Shown here in pieces: positions 58,333-64,000 of a stretch of DNA of 64,000 nucleotides. Position numbers and translations under genes: made by a program. The stretch is from Opisthocomus hoazin (taxonomy: Eukaryota > Chordata > Aves > Opisthocomiformes > Opisthocomidae), in NCBI RefSeq assembly GCF_030867145.1, contig NC_134417.1, positions 9,401,577-9,465,576 of the forward strand. The letters are read 5' to 3'. Within the stretch, counting starts at the first letter, position 1. Each line of letters starts with the position of its first letter. The notes beneath the pieces were generated by a model. The model searched no databases and was not told where the DNA came from. It was given only the letters and a program-made list of their open reading frames with translations.

Positions 58333-61300
58333 TCACATTTTCCCAGATCCAGGCCCATGGCTGGACAGCACAGGGGCAGTGTGTCTGGAGTACGAACAGG
58401 ACAGATCATCATCTTGTTTTGCCTTTGGATAGTATCCAAAAAAAAAAAAAAGTCCACAAACCCCTGTTCAGATCAACATTGTGTTGCCAACTCTCCAGTG
58501 AATGTTAAGATATAATTACCCTGTAAGGAATGATTCCTATTAAACATTTAATACACCTCCCTCTAATTGAAATTTAAGCCTTTGGTTGTGGTTGGGTGTC
58601 ACTATAGAGGTGATTAAACATAAAATATGTATAATGCTTAACTCCTTTCGGGGTGTTGGGATAGCTTCCACTAAGTGACAAATGTAAATAATTTCTTTTG
58701 CACTCTAAGAAGTTTTTAAAGTAGCTCATTTTGAGGCTGGCGCAGGCAGGTCTCCTTCCTCGGATGAAAGGAGGCCTCACCAGCTTCGCCTACAGAGCAG
58801 GGGGCTGAGAGCCTCCTCGAGCTCAGCTTCTCCCTCCGCCTGCCGCCCTTCATACCCAGCTCCCTCACAGGGCTTCGCGCTGCCCCAGACCTCCCCTCCG
58901 CCACCTGCCTCTCCTCGGGTTCCGGCCGCCTCGCAATAGTCCTGTGTCGGAGCTTCTCAGCTTAAAAGCCTTCTTATCCAGAACGTTTGCCATGAAGGTA
59001 TAATGGAGAAAAATGTAGATTTTCCTCTTATGGAAGTAATCTGAATGTGAGAGAGTTGAACATGCCGAGCGTCAGCAAGGGTACCAGCAAGGGTCCTAAA
59101 TCAAACACTCGCACATATGTATTAACAACAGGCAAAAACCCAATGATCTTGCTCATACCCTAAAAATCAGCCCTTGTCAAAGTTTCATCTGTAAACACCT
59201 ATGTAATTCCACACATTATCAAGAACTTTGGCAAAGATTGAAGAAGTACCAGCAGCCCTTTTCCTTGTCCATCTTTCAGTAAAAATAAAACCTGTGAGAG
59301 TCAGCAGTGGGAAAGTGCATGTGCTCTTGTACTTGTCTCCCTCCCTGTGCTGCTCTTCTCTCTGTGTTTTACCTGCCTGCAGCTGATTATTTGTGCATAA
59401 AAGAAAACAAGTGATGGAAGTTTGTTGTGTGATTATTTTAAAACTGTCCTACTATTTGAAATAAAGCAAGCTAAGAGAATCATTTTCAAAAGTGACTGAA
59501 AAATAAACCCAGATGTAAGAATATACCGTGAAATAATTTACTGGAGAAAACCTCAGCTCTGAGAACAGCCGACCATGTTCTTGTGGTTGCCTTAGACAAA
59601 AGGAGTCTCAGAGTGGAGCTTTTGGCACAAAAAAATTGGTGTAGATCCCGACAGTTTGAAAAGCAGCGGCCGTATGAGAAGAGCCCTCTCTCACAGCGCC
59701 TGCCCATGGCACGCAATGCCCGAGCGTTCGTACCACCGCCGGCCCCGGGAGGGTTTCACGGCCCACTGAGGGTGATGGATGCAGGATTCAGCGCCAACAT
59801 GTCTAACTGCTGCAGTTCTGGTCGCTGAATTTTATGGTGGTGAAGGGCCAAACCCCACCTTTGCAGCAATCCCACAGCCTCACGTGCCTTCTGCATTTCT
59901 GTCCTTCTCTCCCCTCAAACCCTAGGGCAATCCATGGTTTCATGCTTTGTTTTCCTTCCCTGGTGTGGCCCTAGTTCAAAGCTAACATTTGCTAATTGCT
60001 TTCATGCCACTGCCTTGAAAGTGCTTGGACCCAGCAGGAGAGGAAGAGCCAGCTGGAGCAAGGACCCAGCCACGCTCAAGCCTGAGCACCTCAAACACCA
60101 GCAGTAAGGAAACACCCAGAACACGGCCTGGATCTTCAAACCCCCAGAGGAGGCTGCAGAGTTGGTGGCTTAAACCAAACCAAACCCCACAACCCTTAGA
60201 CATGCACATAATGCTCATTTTGTGTGCAAGCTACTGGGAAAACAATCCAGGGATCTCCTTACCTCTGCTTTACAGCCTGGCTTCAGACCAGCCTGGTGTC
60301 AGCTTGCAACATTCTCTCGGTGCAAATCGTGCTTTTGCAATCGAGTTCTTCCCAAAGATGCCCAACAGATTTAGTTGCTCAATTCTTGTGAACATTAATT
60401 AGAAACAGTCTGCCTCCAAATCACCTTGATGGCTTCTGAAGTACCCACCCATAAACACAAATTACAGTCAATGCAAAATGAGTCCAGTGAGACCAATGAA
60501 CCAAGGAACAACAGGGCTCGATGGCTCGGTGCTCAGACTTACCTCCTCTGCACTGTGGGTTCCTGCTGTTGGCACTGATGATGGTTCCTCCTGTACACAC
60601 ACGAGCAGGTAACTTCATCTGCTGCTGCATATACAGTACAAAGCAGGTGTAACTTTGGGCCAGAAATCATTCCTTTCAGCAGACTATTGTCTTTGGACAG
60701 TGCAGCGTTGGAAGAGCAGAGCTGGGCTTTTCAAGGTGAGGATGAGGAAGGAGCCTGGCTCCCTGTCCGGCCATGCCCTCAGAGCTGGTGTGCAGCGCAC
60801 GGGCGAGAGCCTGGGCTGGTACCAAGTCACAGGTATGGGCTCACACTGCCGCCAGAGCGGGGCCATCCCAACCTGTGGGGTGCCCACACCAACCGCTCCC
60901 CCCCTTCCCCCACCAGGAAAAGACACCGTGTGGGTTTCAGCTCTTCGCGAAGATTTCTTCCAAAAAATCCCAGATCTGCTGATAGTGAGACACAGCAGCA
61001 AGAGCTGGCAGCACCGGGCAGCAGGCAGAGCGTGGGTGATGGCTCTATTACTTTGCATGTATAGATGGGGTGAATCTGGAGGCCACCCTTGGCTCTCGCC
61101 TGCAGGGCCAGGCTACAACCTGAGTTGAGATTCACCAGTTGTGAACTGGGGGTGTCATGGAAGATACAGGGAAAGGCGACCGCAGGGCAGAACAAGGCAA
61201 CACCCTGGAGCAACCCTCCTGGCATCCCCACGTAGCAAGACACAGCGCTGGCCTCCGACCTGAGCGGACACTCCTCAGCCTATGGAGGGAGACCTCAGGG

Positions 61301-64000
61301 GAATCACCAGGGTTTCTCCAGGGAAAACGAGCCACAGCTGAACGGGAATGCTCAGACTGCACCCACAGAAGAGAGGGATCCCACCACACACAGACAACGA
61401 GCAGGGACCCCTGAAAGCAGGGATCTTCTATGGGCAGAGGAATGAACATGAGGGAGCGTGGGAGTGCTGAGGTTAAAGGGAACTTGTAAGAGCTGGCAGA
61501 ACCGCTCCACCTCGTCCCGACAGGATGCAGAAACCGAAACAAGCATCTCACTAGAAGCATGCGGTTTCACAACAGGCCCTGGGCAAAACTTGGGACTACA
61601 AACTTCAACGGAAGGGCAGAGCTTCCTTGACCTCAAGCAGGACGACTACACTGAGCCCCTGTTTCTCAGGGTGGCCTCAGTCTGGGGCCATGGAGAGAAC
61701 CTGAAGCCATGTTCTGCAGATGGTTGTAGGCGTCCCTATCAGCAACCGCAACGCAACAGCCAGCCGGGACGCAGGGCGCATCCCAATCTCCACCACTCTG
61801 GGAAGTGCTGACATGGGAATGAACCAATGCACAGACCTTCAAAGAGAAAATTTTATGGACGCTTTTATACACATACACAAATATTTTAATATAATGGTAA
61901 CTGAAATGTTATCCATATTCTTAGTACTGTTGTAATTAACGAAAAAGATATTTTTTAAATTTTGTAAAAATGACGTATTTTACACATCTTCTATTTACAA
62001 TTGCAATATACTTAAATGTTATAAAACATCCACTCTGACCTTTAAAATATATGTATACTAGAACTTAGTATTAGATATATTATAATTTATAGCAAACTTA
62101 GGGTTTGCTGTGTACCTATCTGTTCAATGGGAATTTCATAATCAGCCTGGCTTAATAAAGGCTGCTCAAAACCAAAAATTGACAATGAAAAAAGATAGGG
62201 AATGTGCAAATATTGGGGAAGACAAAAAATAAAAAAAAAATATCAAGCTTGCGTTTTTAAAAAATAACACTGTGAAGACTTCCAATAAATTAAAATCATA
62301 ACCCACAAATCCTTTTCCTGGCATTGTCCGTGATCAAATTAATTTTCAGTACTATTAATCTAAAAGAAAATAAAAACCAAAAAACCCCCCAGGCACCCCA
62401 GGTCTTCCCAAGGCCGTGTGTTGCCCACGCTGCAGTCACGCATCAGGATTTGCCGGGGTGGTTGCTGCTGGCACGGAGGAGCTGGCTCTATTGATGACTC
62501 GTGAATAAGTGCGCTCCATTCCTTGCTGTTTTGCCGAGTCCTCCTTGTACGCAATCTTTTCATAAAAAAAGAAAAAAAAATACACAACAGTGAGAGAAAT
62601 CTGAATAGTGTGGTGTCTGAATTGTTCATTGTCTAACCAAGGATCTCCCTTTTTTTCTTTCTTGCACAATGATGCCAAGGATCTGACAGAGGAACAGGAC
62701 TTTTGCCCAAGCACGCAGAAGCGACCAGGGGCTGCAGTGAGAGGGAGGACGTCCTCTGAGCTGGGGGATCAGTGTGGCTGGGCTGGGACCACTGGCTTCT
62801 GCCACGTGGTGCTCCATGGGGTTCCCTGAACCCAGTTTCTCTAACAGCTCTCCTACAAACACAACTGAGAAGTCACCTACATTCTATAAACTCAGCAGAC
62901 ACACCTGTGCTAGCACCTACTGATCGTGGTACAGTCCCAGCCCTGTCCACACAGTCAGTCGGGGCATGCTGCATCCCACCATGCTGCACACACAAGGCAG
63001 CTGAAAAACTCGGGCCGTTAGCAGGGCTGGGACCAGTCTCCAGGCTGAGAGTGTGGGCAGAGCTGCACGCTCGGGAGGCAGCAGTGGCAAAAGCTTGCTC
63101 TGCCCTGTTCTACACACAGGCTTTAGCAAAAAAGAATTTTTCTCTGAAGAAGTTCTTTTTAGCCTTCGCGATAGCTATTTTTCCTACTTCTACAAAGACA
63201 GACTGAAAGCCTGCCTTCTTCCATAGGGCACTATGTTGAAGCATCCACAGCAGAGACATGGGCCATCCCCTCTGACCACGCAGCCGTCAGCAGTGGAAGA
63301 GAAACCTCTCCCCTTCACAAAGCTCCAGGCGTAATCTTACGCCATCAAGCTCCGGTTATCCCTGGTCCGGGTTGCAGGTCAAGCACACCACATTTATTAC
63401 TCGGGCAAAGATGACCACGCTGCCGTCACGCACAGCTTCAACGCCTGAGCCAGCAGCTCGGGCAGCTCTGGGAAGGTGCTGCTCCCACACTGCGGGCTGA
63501 AGGAAGAGCACTGGCACTCCCGGCAGCTCCCGGGAAAGCCAGGGAAGCTGCGAAGGGAGCGGGCAGCACGGCGGAGCATGGCAGGCTGCGGCACACACAC
63601 CCTGCCCAGACTGCTGGCTGCACCCAGCCGTGACTCAAACCCAGTGCTCGCCCCAGGGGTGTCGGAAGACGAGAGCTCGGGGTGGCTGCTGTGCCGGGCT
63701 GTGCTTGCCCCTCCGAACCGCAGGCACCTGGGCTTGCACGCTCCCCACTGCACCCCAGCGCAGCCTCAGCTGGCATCCCAGTGTGCAAGGTGCAGCGTGA
63801 GCAGCGTGGTGGGCAGGGCTGCGAGAAGGGGACCACATTCACGGGACAAGAGGAGCTCAGCTTAATCGGTACCTGTCTACGCCATCTGTCCCTGGCCCTT
63901 CCGCCCCGCCACTGCGGCTACGCGCTTTTGCGTTAGGAGGCTCTTGCTGAGCGGCCCCACTGACCTCCCCAGCTTCTCGACTAGGGTCCTAAAGAACATG
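58333..64000. other. Non-coding right end of the window
   Basis: AT-rich sequence alternates with GC-richer stretches (60.7-61.7 kb, 63.4-63.95 kb). A 15-base A run lies at 58438-58452. No frame could be tied to a known protein or to a convincing exon chain. Confidence 0.45.

Noticed and set aside
57745-58515. 256-codon plus-strand frame
   Set aside because: Its second half is the antisense of the CR1 copy at 58056-58332 and its first half is a CAG repeat and low-complexity sequence.

Overview
This window looks like avian nuclear DNA. It holds several copies of the CR1 LINE family, including 3' ends whose last bases are ATTCTGTG-type 8-mers, an endogenous retrovirus of a kind common in birds, compact introns, and a CpG-island promoter in otherwise AT-leaning sequence. 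The species cannot be named from the window.

The centrepiece is an apparently intact soluble guanylate cyclase beta-2 gene (GUCY1B2) on the + strand. I could follow 16 coding exons from an ATG at 18887 to a TAA at 38001-38003. Every splice phase agrees, and they give one 768-residue reading frame: an H-NOX (HNOB) haem domain with the proximal histidine and YxSxR motif, an HNOBA/PAS-like region, a coiled coil, a class III cyclase domain carrying the metal, guanine and transition-state residues on one chain, and a long C-terminal tail ending in a CaaX-like CTLL. The human gene is usually listed as a pseudogene.

Region by region. 1-12498: no recognisable gene. 12499-17541: a minus-strand endogenous retrovirus with two LTRs, a tRNA-Lys-type primer binding site, decayed gag, protease, reverse transcriptase and RNase H, and no room for integrase or env. 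Its gag-side reading frame opens 27 bases after the primer binding site with a cysteine-rich, two-membrane-segment N-terminus. 18260-19360: the CpG island and first exon of GUCY1B2. 18887-38003: GUCY1B2, with a deleted CR1 in intron 9 and a head-on pair of CR1 pieces in intron 13. 42941-48373: a three-exon minus-strand gene for a small coiled-coil protein (217 aa), convergent with GUCY1B2 and resembling what I remember as CCDC195; a CR1 3' end lies in its first intron. 48.4-64 kb: mostly non-coding, with another CR1 fragment, simple repeats, GC-rich patches and one cysteine-rich exon-like frame near 49.6 kb.

GUCY1B2 and the coiled-coil gene are transcribed towards each other and do not overlap. 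Nothing in the sequence links their functions. No CRISPR array, rRNA, tRNA or bacterial-type feature was seen.
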